DNA of 64,000 nt, from positions 23,958 through 87,957 of the forward strand of contig SHBR01000002.1 of NCBI GenBank assembly GCA_004212795.1, written 5' to 3'. The position numbers and the translations under genes were made by a program. The notes below the pieces were generated by a model. The model was not told the DNA's origin and did no database searches. It was given only the letters and a program-made list of their open reading frames with translations. The DNA comes from Candidatus Thioglobus sp. GTDB taxonomy: Bacteria; Pseudomonadota; Gammaproteobacteria; Arenicellales; UBA868. The stretch's first letter is position 1; every line of letters starts with the position of its first letter. Shown here in pieces: positions 39,616-47,833 of the stretch.

Positions 39616-40773
39616 ATGATTGTTGCCGAACAGAAGAAGTTGGAAGATATTCAGCGAATGCTGAAAGGTAAAAAAAAGGTTCTCACGGTAGGATGCGGAA
39701 CGTGCGTATCCGTATGTTTTGCCGGAGGACAAAAAGAGTCCAGCGCAATGGCGGCGACCTTGCGAACGGCGGCAGCGGCTAATGGCGAACAAATCGAAGT
39801 TGACGAAGCGACGGTTCAGCGACAGTGCGTGCAAGAGTTTGTAGCACCACTGGAGGAAAATATAGAGGAATATGACGCTGTATTGTCAATGGCCTGTGGT
39901 GTGGGTGTGCAAACACTTGCCGAAAAATATATGGACACCCCAATCCTTCCCGGACTCGATACTAACTTTATGGGCCAACCGACCGAACCGGGGGTGTGGG
40001 AGGAGCGGTGCGTCGGTTGTGGAAATTGCGTCTTGGAGTACACCGGAGGCTTATGCCCGATTACCCGCTGCCCTAAACAACTGCAAAATGGTCCGTGCGG
40101 CGGATCAGAGGGTGGCATGTGTGAAGTCGATCCCAACATTCCTTGCATCTGGTCGAAAATCTGGACATTGTTAGACCGTCAGGGCATTGCTGACACACTA
40201 ATGGATATTCAACCCCCCAAAGACTGGTCGACAAGCCGGGGCGGCAGTATGCGGCGAGTGGTCGTCAGCAGCGACCTCAGCCAACAAAGTGCCCGGGCTG
40301 CCGGCGACAAAATCAAGGCAGAAAATACAACACCGACCGCCCCTGCCACGGATTCAACAGCACCCTCTTCCACACCTGACCACGAGTCGGTTCTTGACGC
40401 CTCCTGGCATCAGGTCTGCAGCCTTTCGGATCTCCCAGAAGGCAAGCTTCGTCGATTTACCGTTTCTGGAGTCGACGTCATGCTGACCAACCTCGGGGAC
40501 TGCATCCGCGCTTTTCCACCCACCTGCCCACACCTCGCCGAGCCCTTAATCGACTCTGGCGTTCTGAGGGATGGGTTACTGACCTGCACAAAACATTTGT
40601 GGAAATGGGATCTACGCAGTGGAGAAATGAAAGGCGCCGCCGAGCGGCCCGTTGAGATGTATGAATCACAACTTAAAAACAATAATGTCTTCGTCAGAAT
40701 GGAATCGGAAATTATTTATGATTACGAAGAAGATGATGACCTCGATGAAGACGACTTCTTTAACGCAGATTGA
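39616..40773 (+). CDS. MetV-like methylenetetrahydrofolate reductase C-terminal/iron-sulfur protein fused to a Rieske [2Fe-2S] domain
   Basis: MetV motif CVGCGNCVLEYTGGLCPITRCPKQLQNGPCGGSEGGMCEVDPNIPCIW; Rieske CPH-x17-CTKH (CPHLAEPLIDSGVLRDGLLTCTKHLWKWDL). Confidence 0.87.
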   Translation: MIVAEQKKLEDIQRMLKGKKKVLTVGCGTCVSVCFAGGQKESSAMAATLRTAAAANGEQIEVDEATVQRQCVQEFVAPLEENIEEYDAVLSMACGVGVQTLAEKYMDTPILPGLDTNFMGQPTEPGVWEERCVGCGNCVLEYTGGLCPITRCPKQLQNGPCGGSEGGMCEVDPNIPCIWSKIWTLLDRQGIADTLMDIQPPKDWSTSRGGSMRRVVVSSDLSQQSARAAGDKIKAENTTPTAPATDSTAPSSTPDHESVLDASWHQVCSLSDLPEGKLRRFTVSGVDVMLTNLGDCIRAFPPTCPHLAEPLIDSGVLRDGLLTCTKHLWKWDLRSGEMKGAAERPVEMYESQLKNNNVFVRMESEIIYDYEEDDDLDEDDFFNAD

Positions 40774-40784
40774 GTAACAATCCC

Positions 40785-41780
40785 ATGGCAACCAATCCTG
40801 AAATTCAGTCACAAGAAGCTCAAAAGTCAGGAAGCAATCTTGAGCGGGTACTCGCCGCAGGCCACTTTGCTGTAACTGGAGAACTCGGTCCTCCGAAACA
40901 TATGGATCAGGCTTTCATTGACCGGAAAATAAATCTTCTAAAAGGTGTCGTTGATGCCGCAAACGTCACTGACAATCAAACAGGCATTGTTCGGCTGAGT
41001 AGTATTGCGACCGGTATCTATATGGCCCAACAAGGTTTAGAGCCCGTGATTCAGATGACCTGCCGCGACCGAAACCGTCTTGCCATTCAAAGTGACCTAA
41101 TGGGCGCCTATTTTCACGGGATACGAAACGTCCTGTGTCTTTCCGGTGACCATCAATCTTTCGGAAATCATCCCGGCGCCAAAAACGTCCAGGACATTGA
41201 TTCAATGCAACTCATTCAAATGATTAAAGAGATGCGGGACAAGAACCAGTTTCAGTGTGGTGATGAAATTAAAGGCGGCGGGCCGAAACTCCTTATCGGT
41301 GGTGCAGGCAGTCCCTTTTCAGAACCAATCTCCTTTCGACCCCTTCGAATCGCCAAAAAAATGGCGGCGGGCGTTGACTTTATTCAAACCCAAATGATTT
41401 TTGATATGGACATTTTTAAACAGTTCATGGCAAAGCTGGTTGATTTAGGCGTCACGGAAAAGGTCCATATCTTGGCAGGTATCGGGCCATTAAAAAGCAG
41501 TCCAATGGCACGATTCCTGAACGATCAGATTCCTGGAATCGTGATTCCGGATGAACTGCTTAAGCGTATGGACGGAGCCGTTCAGGGAATCGATGAAAAC
41601 GATAAAGACGCACGCCGTGATGCCTGGCGCGCTGAAGGTCAAAACATCTGCATTGAACAGATCGAGCAGCTTCAGGAAATCGAGGGCGTGGCAGGCGTAC
41701 ACATTATGGCGATCGAATGGGAAGCCGCGATAAGACCAATCGTCGAACGAGCGGGCTTATTCCCCCGACCACAAGTCTAA
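40785..41780 (+). CDS. metF: Methylenetetrahydrofolate reductase, MetF family (acetogen-like short form)
   Basis: FAVTGELGPPKHMD, VTDNQTGIVRLSS, VIQMTCRDRNRLAIQSDLMGAYFHGIRNVLCLSGDHQSFG, FIQTQMIFDMDIFKQFM; TTG at 40770 is an alternative start overlapping the upstream stop. Confidence 0.9.
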   Translation: MATNPEIQSQEAQKSGSNLERVLAAGHFAVTGELGPPKHMDQAFIDRKINLLKGVVDAANVTDNQTGIVRLSSIATGIYMAQQGLEPVIQMTCRDRNRLAIQSDLMGAYFHGIRNVLCLSGDHQSFGNHPGAKNVQDIDSMQLIQMIKEMRDKNQFQCGDEIKGGGPKLLIGGAGSPFSEPISFRPLRIAKKMAAGVDFIQTQMIFDMDIFKQFMAKLVDLGVTEKVHILAGIGPLKSSPMARFLNDQIPGIVIPDELLKRMDGAVQGIDENDKDARRDAWRAEGQNICIEQIEQLQEIEGVAGVHIMAIEWEAAIRPIVERAGLFPRPQV

Positions 41781-41828
41781 CCCACAGTGTCGCTGTCTCC
41801 CTTCTTGTAAACGGCGATGAACGCTTAG

Positions 41829-42974
41829 CTAGTTTGTAATATGAGGCCCATGCGATGTCTTGGTAAGCACCTCGGCAGCGTCTGCTCCAAGCAGCACGGT
41901 ATTTGAAATAAAGTAGTTCCCTCTTCCGGTCTCCGTAAACCAAGACATCAGATGGAATGTCATACCCTCTTTCATCTGACGATCTGAATCGTGCCGTAAG
42001 CCGGTTACCCGTGGCCCACCGGTCCACGAGGGCGGAAACCCGATCCCCACCAGGTATCCACAGTGATGGCGCCGATACTCAGGCATCCCTGCCGCATCAA
42101 CAATTGATTGCCAGCCGTTATAAACATCTTTCGCTTCGGCGCCCACTTTAAGTGCCTCTATCGATGCGTTAAATGCCTTCCCGCATAAGTCAGCCATCTC
42201 AGCATCCTCATCAGAAATACTGCCGATGTTTACCAGTCGACCCATTGGCGCGTTGTAACGCGCCACACACCCGGCGACCTCAAGAAATACAGCATCCTTG
42301 TGTCGACCCTCGCCCCAAGTCGTATGCTCTTCAGCCATACGGTGCCACGGACGCAAAAAAGGACCGAAACCCGGAGGCGTGCCGCCAGCCCGCGTCATTT
42401 CTGCCAGACACTCTGCTGCAACCTCGGCTTCGAGCGCCCCATCATGGATAGCTGAAATCGCAGCCTGGGTTCCTGCGTCTGACGCCACAGCCGCACGCCT
42501 CATAAATATCTGCTCTTCGGGTGACTTCACCAGGCGAAGCTCATCAAGCATTCCGGTCACGTCAACCCATCGCGCGACATCGACCCTTTGTTGAAGCGCC
42601 TCGCCCATCGCATAAGAGAGCCCGGCGGAGCCCATTTCCAGTCCAACTGCTTTATTAGCGGTCTTTCCAGTTAAATGGCGAGCCACAATATCAACCGCCG
42701 TTTCCGAGTCCAGATGGCCAATAAACGTTGCGTTTCGAACCTGATTGTGAATTGCAACATGCTCCATCTGGCGGGTCACAAGTGTTAAATCGCCCTCCCG
42801 AGGCACTAATAAAAGATGAGGGGCGAAATAACCCCAGTGATCAAGGCCTGTTAAATAGAAGACCTGCTCAGGCGCACTCAGCATGACTAGATCCAGTTCA
42901 CGGGATTCCATCTCGGCACGAGTTGCCGCTACCCGACGACGAAGCTCGTCATCCGTAAAAGGGTTTGAATGCAT
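41829..42974 (-). CDS. M24-fold creatinase/DoeA-like hydrolase (second paralogue)
   Basis: ELDLVMLSAPEQVFYLTGLDHWGYFAPHLLLVP; VFLEVAGCVARYNAPMGRLVNIG; HHCGYLVGIGFPPSWTGGP; MTFHLMSWF. Confidence 0.82.
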   Translation of the reverse strand: MHSNPFTDDELRRRVAATRAEMESRELDLVMLSAPEQVFYLTGLDHWGYFAPHLLLVPREGDLTLVTRQMEHVAIHNQVRNATFIGHLDSETAVDIVARHLTGKTANKAVGLEMGSAGLSYAMGEALQQRVDVARWVDVTGMLDELRLVKSPEEQIFMRRAAVASDAGTQAAISAIHDGALEAEVAAECLAEMTRAGGTPPGFGPFLRPWHRMAEEHTTWGEGRHKDAVFLEVAGCVARYNAPMGRLVNIGSISDEDAEMADLCGKAFNASIEALKVGAEAKDVYNGWQSIVDAAGMPEYRRHHCGYLVGIGFPPSWTGGPRVTGLRHDSDRQMKEGMTFHLMSWFTETGRGNYFISNTVLLGADAAEVLTKTSHGPHITN

Positions 42975-42988
42975 ATATGTCTCCTTTG

Positions 42989-44401
42989 TTAATTAATTTC
43001 GGGCAATGGCAGTTTGAACTGCTGATGCGAGTTGATCAGATTTGCAAATGCCAGAAGACTTGCTTCACCAAACGCCTTGCCCACAAGTTGGACCCCCATT
43101 GGGAGACCTAGACTGTGCATGCCGGAAGGAATAGAAATAGCCGGGTGTCCAGTGGTATTGAAAAAATTAGTAAAACGCATCATCGCGTTCCCGACTGGCT
43201 CCGTCAAACCCTCAGTCTCAACCTCAACAGCTCCGATCTTAGGCGCCACGATAGGAGTCGATGGGGTAATCAAAATATCGACTGTTTCTAGTACGTCATC
43301 AATCTGCGTCCGGTAATGGGTCATTAATCTTTTGGCCCGTATGTAATGCTCAGCCAGAATTTGCTGCCCCAGTGCAAGCCCTGTTCTGAAGTCCTCGCCG
43401 TAATCACCCGCTCTTTGTTCAAGCCATGGCATATGAAAACTAAGCGCCTCAGGCATCTGAATCGTTAAAGAAACTGTTCTTGAGAAATTTAAATCAGGTG
43501 TTTCTACCTCTCGCACCGTCGCACCCTTTTTTTCAAGAAATGAAATCACACGCTCCGTCGCACTCAAGATTTCAGGATCGACGTGTTCATAAAAGAACTG
43601 ACGCGGCACGCCAATGCTGCGACCCGTCAAATCGTCAAGCGAATCAATCTCCGATAGGTATTGATCAGTCGGGAGATGAGTTGAGCCAGAATCAGCTAAG
43701 TCGGGCTCAGCAAGCGTTTGCAGAATCACCGCGCAATCGCGAACATCACGCGAAAGAATGCCGAGGTGATCAAGCGACCAGCTATAGGGTGTCACGCCGC
43801 GCATCGAAATTCGGCCATAAGTCGGTTTGAGACCGACCAGGCCGCTTAATGCCGCTGGAGATCGAACCGAACCGCCAGTATCTGTGCCCAGCGCAAAAGA
43901 TGAAAGACCCCATGCGACTGCCGCTGCAGATCCACTGGAGGAGCCTCCGGCTAATCGAGATGAATCATATGCATTGACCGCAGTTCCGTAGAGCGCATTC
44001 TCCCCGGTCGCCCCATAAGCAAACTCATGGAGATTCAGCTTGCCAAGACATACCGCGCCTGCTGCCGTTAATTGACTCACAACATGCGCGTCTTCCAATG
44101 CGATGTTGTCCGCAAATACGGCTGAGCCGGCACTGGTACGATGATTCCTAACATCAATGAGATCTTTAAGCCCATACGGAATGCCATAAAGCATCCCACT
44201 GCCGGGCTGTTCTGCAAGCTTTAAGGCGTGCGCCAGAGCACGATCCGTATACACATCAATAAAGGCTTTTGAAGCAGGGTTGAGCTCGGCGACACGCGCT
44301 AAAAAAGCATTAACAAGATCGTGAATACTTACTTCTCGATTGACTAAAGCGCGCCTGAGCTGCCTTACCGTCAGCCAACAAACCGCTGTCGCGTCACTCA
44401 T
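42989..44401 (-). CDS. Amidase signature family (AtzE-like)
   Basis: GIPYGLKDLIDV (catalytic Lys), LAGGSSSGSAAAVAWGLSSFALGTDTGGSVRSPAALSGLVGLKPTYGRIS. Confidence 0.93.
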   Translation of the reverse strand: MSDATAVCWLTVRQLRRALVNREVSIHDLVNAFLARVAELNPASKAFIDVYTDRALAHALKLAEQPGSGMLYGIPYGLKDLIDVRNHRTSAGSAVFADNIALEDAHVVSQLTAAGAVCLGKLNLHEFAYGATGENALYGTAVNAYDSSRLAGGSSSGSAAAVAWGLSSFALGTDTGGSVRSPAALSGLVGLKPTYGRISMRGVTPYSWSLDHLGILSRDVRDCAVILQTLAEPDLADSGSTHLPTDQYLSEIDSLDDLTGRSIGVPRQFFYEHVDPEILSATERVISFLEKKGATVREVETPDLNFSRTVSLTIQMPEALSFHMPWLEQRAGDYGEDFRTGLALGQQILAEHYIRAKRLMTHYRTQIDDVLETVDILITPSTPIVAPKIGAVEVETEGLTEPVGNAMMRFTNFFNTTGHPAISIPSGMHSLGLPMGVQLVGKAFGEASLLAFANLINSHQQFKLPLPEIN

Positions 44402-44621
44402 CAGAAGAACTGGCTTTTGGTTTTATCTCAAGCGCAGGCGGTAGTGCGCCCAAGTCTACCGTCCGCAATTGGTCCAGCTCATCCATAAGATCCTTAAAAC
44501 TGGTAATCATTCCCAATTTTGGTTCAACCAGCTCCGACAGGTCTTCATCAGAAAACGGATGGGCGCCAAAAGTGTCGCCAACAGCACGCAGAAGTTCAAG
44601 CGTGGGCTTATCTTTTGGCAT
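44394..44621 (-). CDS. Small AtzG/GatC-like accessory subunit
   Basis: 75 aa, immediately 5' of and overlapping (8 nt) the amidase gene; size, charge and position like AtzG. Confidence 0.55.
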   Translation of the reverse strand: MPKDKPTLELLRAVGDTFGAHPFSDEDLSELVEPKLGMITSFKDLMDELDQLRTVDLGALPPALEIKPKASSSDE

Positions 44622-44649
44622 TTCCTGAGCTCAATTCCGAACGGCTCAC

Positions 44650-45408
44650 TTAGCCTCGCCCGACAAAAGGCATATCCCGTGCCATGATATTCATAAAAAG
44701 AACATTGGTATCCAGGGGAAGTTCTGCCATATGCATCACACTACTGGCAACATGCTGCACATCCATCAATGGTTCTTTTAAGGTATCGCCATTCGCCTGC
44801 TTAATCCCTGCTTTCATGCGCTGAGTGAGATCCGTCTCAGCATTGCCGATATCAATCTGTCCGCAGGCAATTTGATGCGCTCGCCCGTCCAAGGCCAAGC
44901 TCCGCGTCAAACCTGACATCGCGTGCTTACTCACCGTGTAGGGGAGACTGTTAACCCGGGGCGCATAAGCCGAAATCGATCCGTTATTAATAATTCTTCC
45001 CCCCATGGGTGACTGGCGCTTCATTTGTCCAAACGCCCGGCGCGCGCACATCACCGCACCATGGATATTCGTCTCGAGAACTGCGCGCCATTCATCAACC
45101 TCAAGTTCATCAATATCAACAGCCCGAGCACCAATGCCTGCATTATTAAAAAGAAGATCAATCCGACCGAACCGGTCAACCGTGCCATCAAAGATTTGAT
45201 TGACATCTTGTTCATAGCGAATATCAGCCCTTATACAATAAATCTTCTCTGGATCCGCGCCGCTATCGGCTGCGGTTTTCTCGAGGAGTTCCTGTCGACG
45301 ACCTGTCAATGTCACCGCGTAATTATTGCGCAGCAAAATTTGTGCAACCGCTTTTCCAATGCCCGTTCCCGCGCCGGTCACGACAGCGACTTTTCCATGG
45401 GTGTGCAT
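44650..45408 (-). CDS. Short-chain dehydrogenase/reductase
   Basis: KVAVVTGAGTGIGKAVAQ, LLFNNAGIGARAV, YTVSKHAMSGLTRSLALDGR; start moved to internal ATG. Confidence 0.92.
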   Translation of the reverse strand: MHTHGKVAVVTGAGTGIGKAVAQILLRNNYAVTLTGRRQELLEKTAADSGADPEKIYCIRADIRYEQDVNQIFDGTVDRFGRIDLLFNNAGIGARAVDIDELEVDEWRAVLETNIHGAVMCARRAFGQMKRQSPMGGRIINNGSISAYAPRVNSLPYTVSKHAMSGLTRSLALDGRAHQIACGQIDIGNAETDLTQRMKAGIKQANGDTLKEPLMDVQHVASSVMHMAELPLDTNVLFMNIMARDMPFVGRG

Positions 45409-45412
45409 CTGA

Positions 45413-46468
45413 CTAACTCCTGGGATCGATGAAGTGATGCTGCTTAAGATAATTAATAATCGTATCCGATAGCGCCTCTGCCTGACAATCCACTGTCGAG
45501 AGCGTGATCTGTGGCGCCACAGGCACCTCATAGTCGGAGTCAATGCCTGTGAAATTCTTCAATACGCCGTCGCGTGCCTTTTTGTATAGCCCTTTGGGAT
45601 CCCGGCTTTCGCATAACGCCAGCGGCGTATTCACAAATACCTCAATAAAGTGCGCCGAGCCAATTAAGTCACGTGCCATCTGCCGCTCTGCCACAAAAGG
45701 TGAGATAAAAGATGTAATCACAATCAGTCCGGCGTCGGTCATTAACCGGGCCACTTCAGCAACTCGCCTGATATTCTCAACCCGGTCACCATCGGTAAAG
45801 CCAAGATCCCGGCACAGGCCGTGACGCACATTATCGCCATCAAGAAGGTAAGTATGTTTCCCGCTAGCGTGCAACTTTTGCTCTAAATGATCGGCAATTG
45901 TTGATTTTCCTGACGCCGACAATCCAGTTAACCAGATCACGCAAGGTGTTTGTTTATTTCTTGTAGAACGGGCTTTCTGATCGACCTTGGTTGGCTGCCA
46001 AACAATATTTGTTGCTCGACGCAAAGAAAAGTGCACGACCGCAATACCAATCGAGTTCCCTGACGCTGAGTCCTTGAATACGAAGATAGTGCCCGGATCA
46101 GTTTCCAAAAAAATCACATTGCGGTCGGTTGAAATCTTGCAGTAAGCCATCTCCCCGCTCGCAAGCGTTTTGGCCGCTTGGTGAGAATGATCATCCGGCT
46201 TAATACGATAAGTCAGATCGGTAATCCTTGCATCAAAGGAATCGCCGTTTGATACCACTCGATAGCTGCGTTCTGGCAGCATGGGCGAATCACTTAACCA
46301 GTGAATATAAATCGAAAACTGATCAGATCGCTGTTGCGGTTCGTGACGCTCTGATTGACTGGCGTCCGTTGCCGACTCGTCCACTGAGCCCGTCTCTAGA
46401 CTTCTGGCCAGAGCCATCAATTGATCGATCCGTTCCGCCTCGGATATGCTGTGATCTTTGTTATTCAA
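45413..46468 (-). CDS. cysC: Adenylylsulfate kinase with N-terminal CysN-like C-terminal beta-barrel (GTPase-less CysNC)
   Basis: [18 protein letters not shown]...[32 protein letters not shown]...[26 protein letters not shown] then [44 protein letters not shown]. Confidence 0.9.
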   Translation of the reverse strand: MNNKDHSISEAERIDQLMALARSLETGSVDESATDASQSERHEPQQRSDQFSIYIHWLSDSPMLPERSYRVVSNGDSFDARITDLTYRIKPDDHSHQAAKTLASGEMAYCKISTDRNVIFLETDPGTIFVFKDSASGNSIGIAVVHFSLRRATNIVWQPTKVDQKARSTRNKQTPCVIWLTGLSASGKSTIADHLEQKLHASGKHTYLLDGDNVRHGLCRDLGFTDGDRVENIRRVAEVARLMTDAGLIVITSFISPFVAERQMARDLIGSAHFIEVFVNTPLALCESRDPKGLYKKARDGVLKNFTGIDSDYEVPVAPQITLSTVDCQAEALSDTIINYLKQHHFIDPRS

Positions 46469-46671
46469 AAATAGACCTTAACTTCCGGATAGTCGTCTTA
46501 AACCGTTCCGCGGTTTCAAAAACACTATTCTACCGTTTTAACGTCCACCCATAATCGGTTTGAGCATCCCACTCGTGTGATCGAAGCATCGAGGAAAGAC
46601 ATAAAACATTGCGAAACTTGAACGATAATAGCGCGGCAGACAATTTCTATGGTAAAACAATCCATGAGAGC

Positions 46672-46702
46672 AAACGATATCGTGTCTTTAGCAATATCGT
46701 TT
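46672..46702. promoter_or_regulatory. Inverted repeat upstream of proX-like gene (possible operator or 5'UTR hairpin)
   Basis: AAACGATAT-N13-ATATCGTTT, perfect 9-bp arms, about 70 bp before the ATG. Confidence 0.35.
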
Positions 46703-46773
46703 CGACCGGTACCGCAATCGTAAAGGTTCTCACGAGTGGCTACCCAAAATTAAAATAAATCGAAGGAGGAGTT

Positions 46774-47736
46774 ATGTTTAAAAAGAAAATTTTTTCAACG
46801 ATCGCTGGACTTTCAATGCTTGCGTCCGGCGTCAGCCTTGCAGGATCCATGGGGGCTGTTGATGAGCCGATTAAGCTCGCGGTAAACGAATGGACGGGTC
46901 AGCATATCACTACGCATGTCGCTGGCGAAATACTAAAACGTGCCGGTTATAACGTTGAGTATGTCACAGCAGGCTACTACCCTCAGATGACCGCTATTCA
47001 AGATAACACCGTCACAGCGACTCTGGAGATCTGGAGCTCAAACATTGGTGAACATTACGATGAAGCCGTAGCTTCAGGACAGGCGAAAGAATTGGGTGAT
47101 CTCGGCCTCGTCCCCGTGGAGACCTGGATGTATAACGATGCCGCGGCCAAAGCCTGTCCCGGACTTCCTGATTGGAACGCGCTCAATGCGTGCGCGGACA
47201 AATTCGCGAATGCTGACACATTCCCGAAAGGCCGTCTTGTCGATTATCCAGCGGACTGGGGCACCTCCAACGTCGACCGAATAAAAGGGCTTAATCTGGA
47301 TTATGTTTCCGTGCCCGCCGGCAGTGAAGGTGCGTTGATTGCAGAAATGAAAGGCGCTGAGGCTAAAAACACACCACTTTTGGTTATGTTTTGGGCGCCT
47401 CACTGGGTACAGGCAGTAATCCCCCTGAATATTGTCGCACTCCCTGCATACGAGGAAGGTTGTCATGATGATCCTGCTGTGGGCGTTAACCCCAATGCGA
47501 CTTGGGATTGTGACTGGTCACGAGGCTATATTAAAAAAATGGCCTGGGCCGGCATGGAAGATAAGTGGCCGGCAGCGCATGCTATTTTAGAGGCTTACAC
47601 GCTTCGCAATGAAGATCAAATTCCAATGATGAATGCAATCGATCAGGAAGGTAAGAAGCTCGACGATGTTGTTCGCCAATGGGTTGATAATAACGAAGCA
47701 ATTTGGAAACCTTGGGTGGACGCTGCCAAAGGTTAA
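46774..47736 (+). CDS. proX: Glycine betaine/proline-type ABC transporter substrate-binding protein (OpuAC/ProX-like)
   Basis: Signal peptide; IKLAVNEWTGQHITTHVAGEILKRAGYNVEYVTAGYYPQMTAIQDNTVTATLEIW; strong AAGGAGGA SD. Confidence 0.85.
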   Translation: MFKKKIFSTIAGLSMLASGVSLAGSMGAVDEPIKLAVNEWTGQHITTHVAGEILKRAGYNVEYVTAGYYPQMTAIQDNTVTATLEIWSSNIGEHYDEAVASGQAKELGDLGLVPVETWMYNDAAAKACPGLPDWNALNACADKFANADTFPKGRLVDYPADWGTSNVDRIKGLNLDYVSVPAGSEGALIAEMKGAEAKNTPLLVMFWAPHWVQAVIPLNIVALPAYEEGCHDDPAVGVNPNATWDCDWSRGYIKKMAWAGMEDKWPAAHAILEAYTLRNEDQIPMMNAIDQEGKKLDDVVRQWVDNNEAIWKPWVDAAKG

Positions 47737-47778
47737 TCAAAAATTTTTGATTCAAAACACCGTTTAACCGCCAATAGA

Positions 47779-47810
47779 GACCAGGAAAACGCCTCGCCGT
47801 TTTCCTGGTC
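47779..47810 (+). terminator. Hairpin terminator between SBP and ATPase genes
   Basis: GACCAGGAAAACG-cctcgc-CGTTTTCCTGGTC perfect 13-bp stem followed by TTGTTTT. Confidence 0.85.
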
Positions 47811-47833
47811 TTGTTTTACCACTCTCAGCGCCT

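Noticed and set aside
46703-46773. Riboswitch (glycine or SAM type) upstream of the betaine transporter
   Set aside because: No recognisable conserved riboswitch core by eye; a covariance-model search would be needed.
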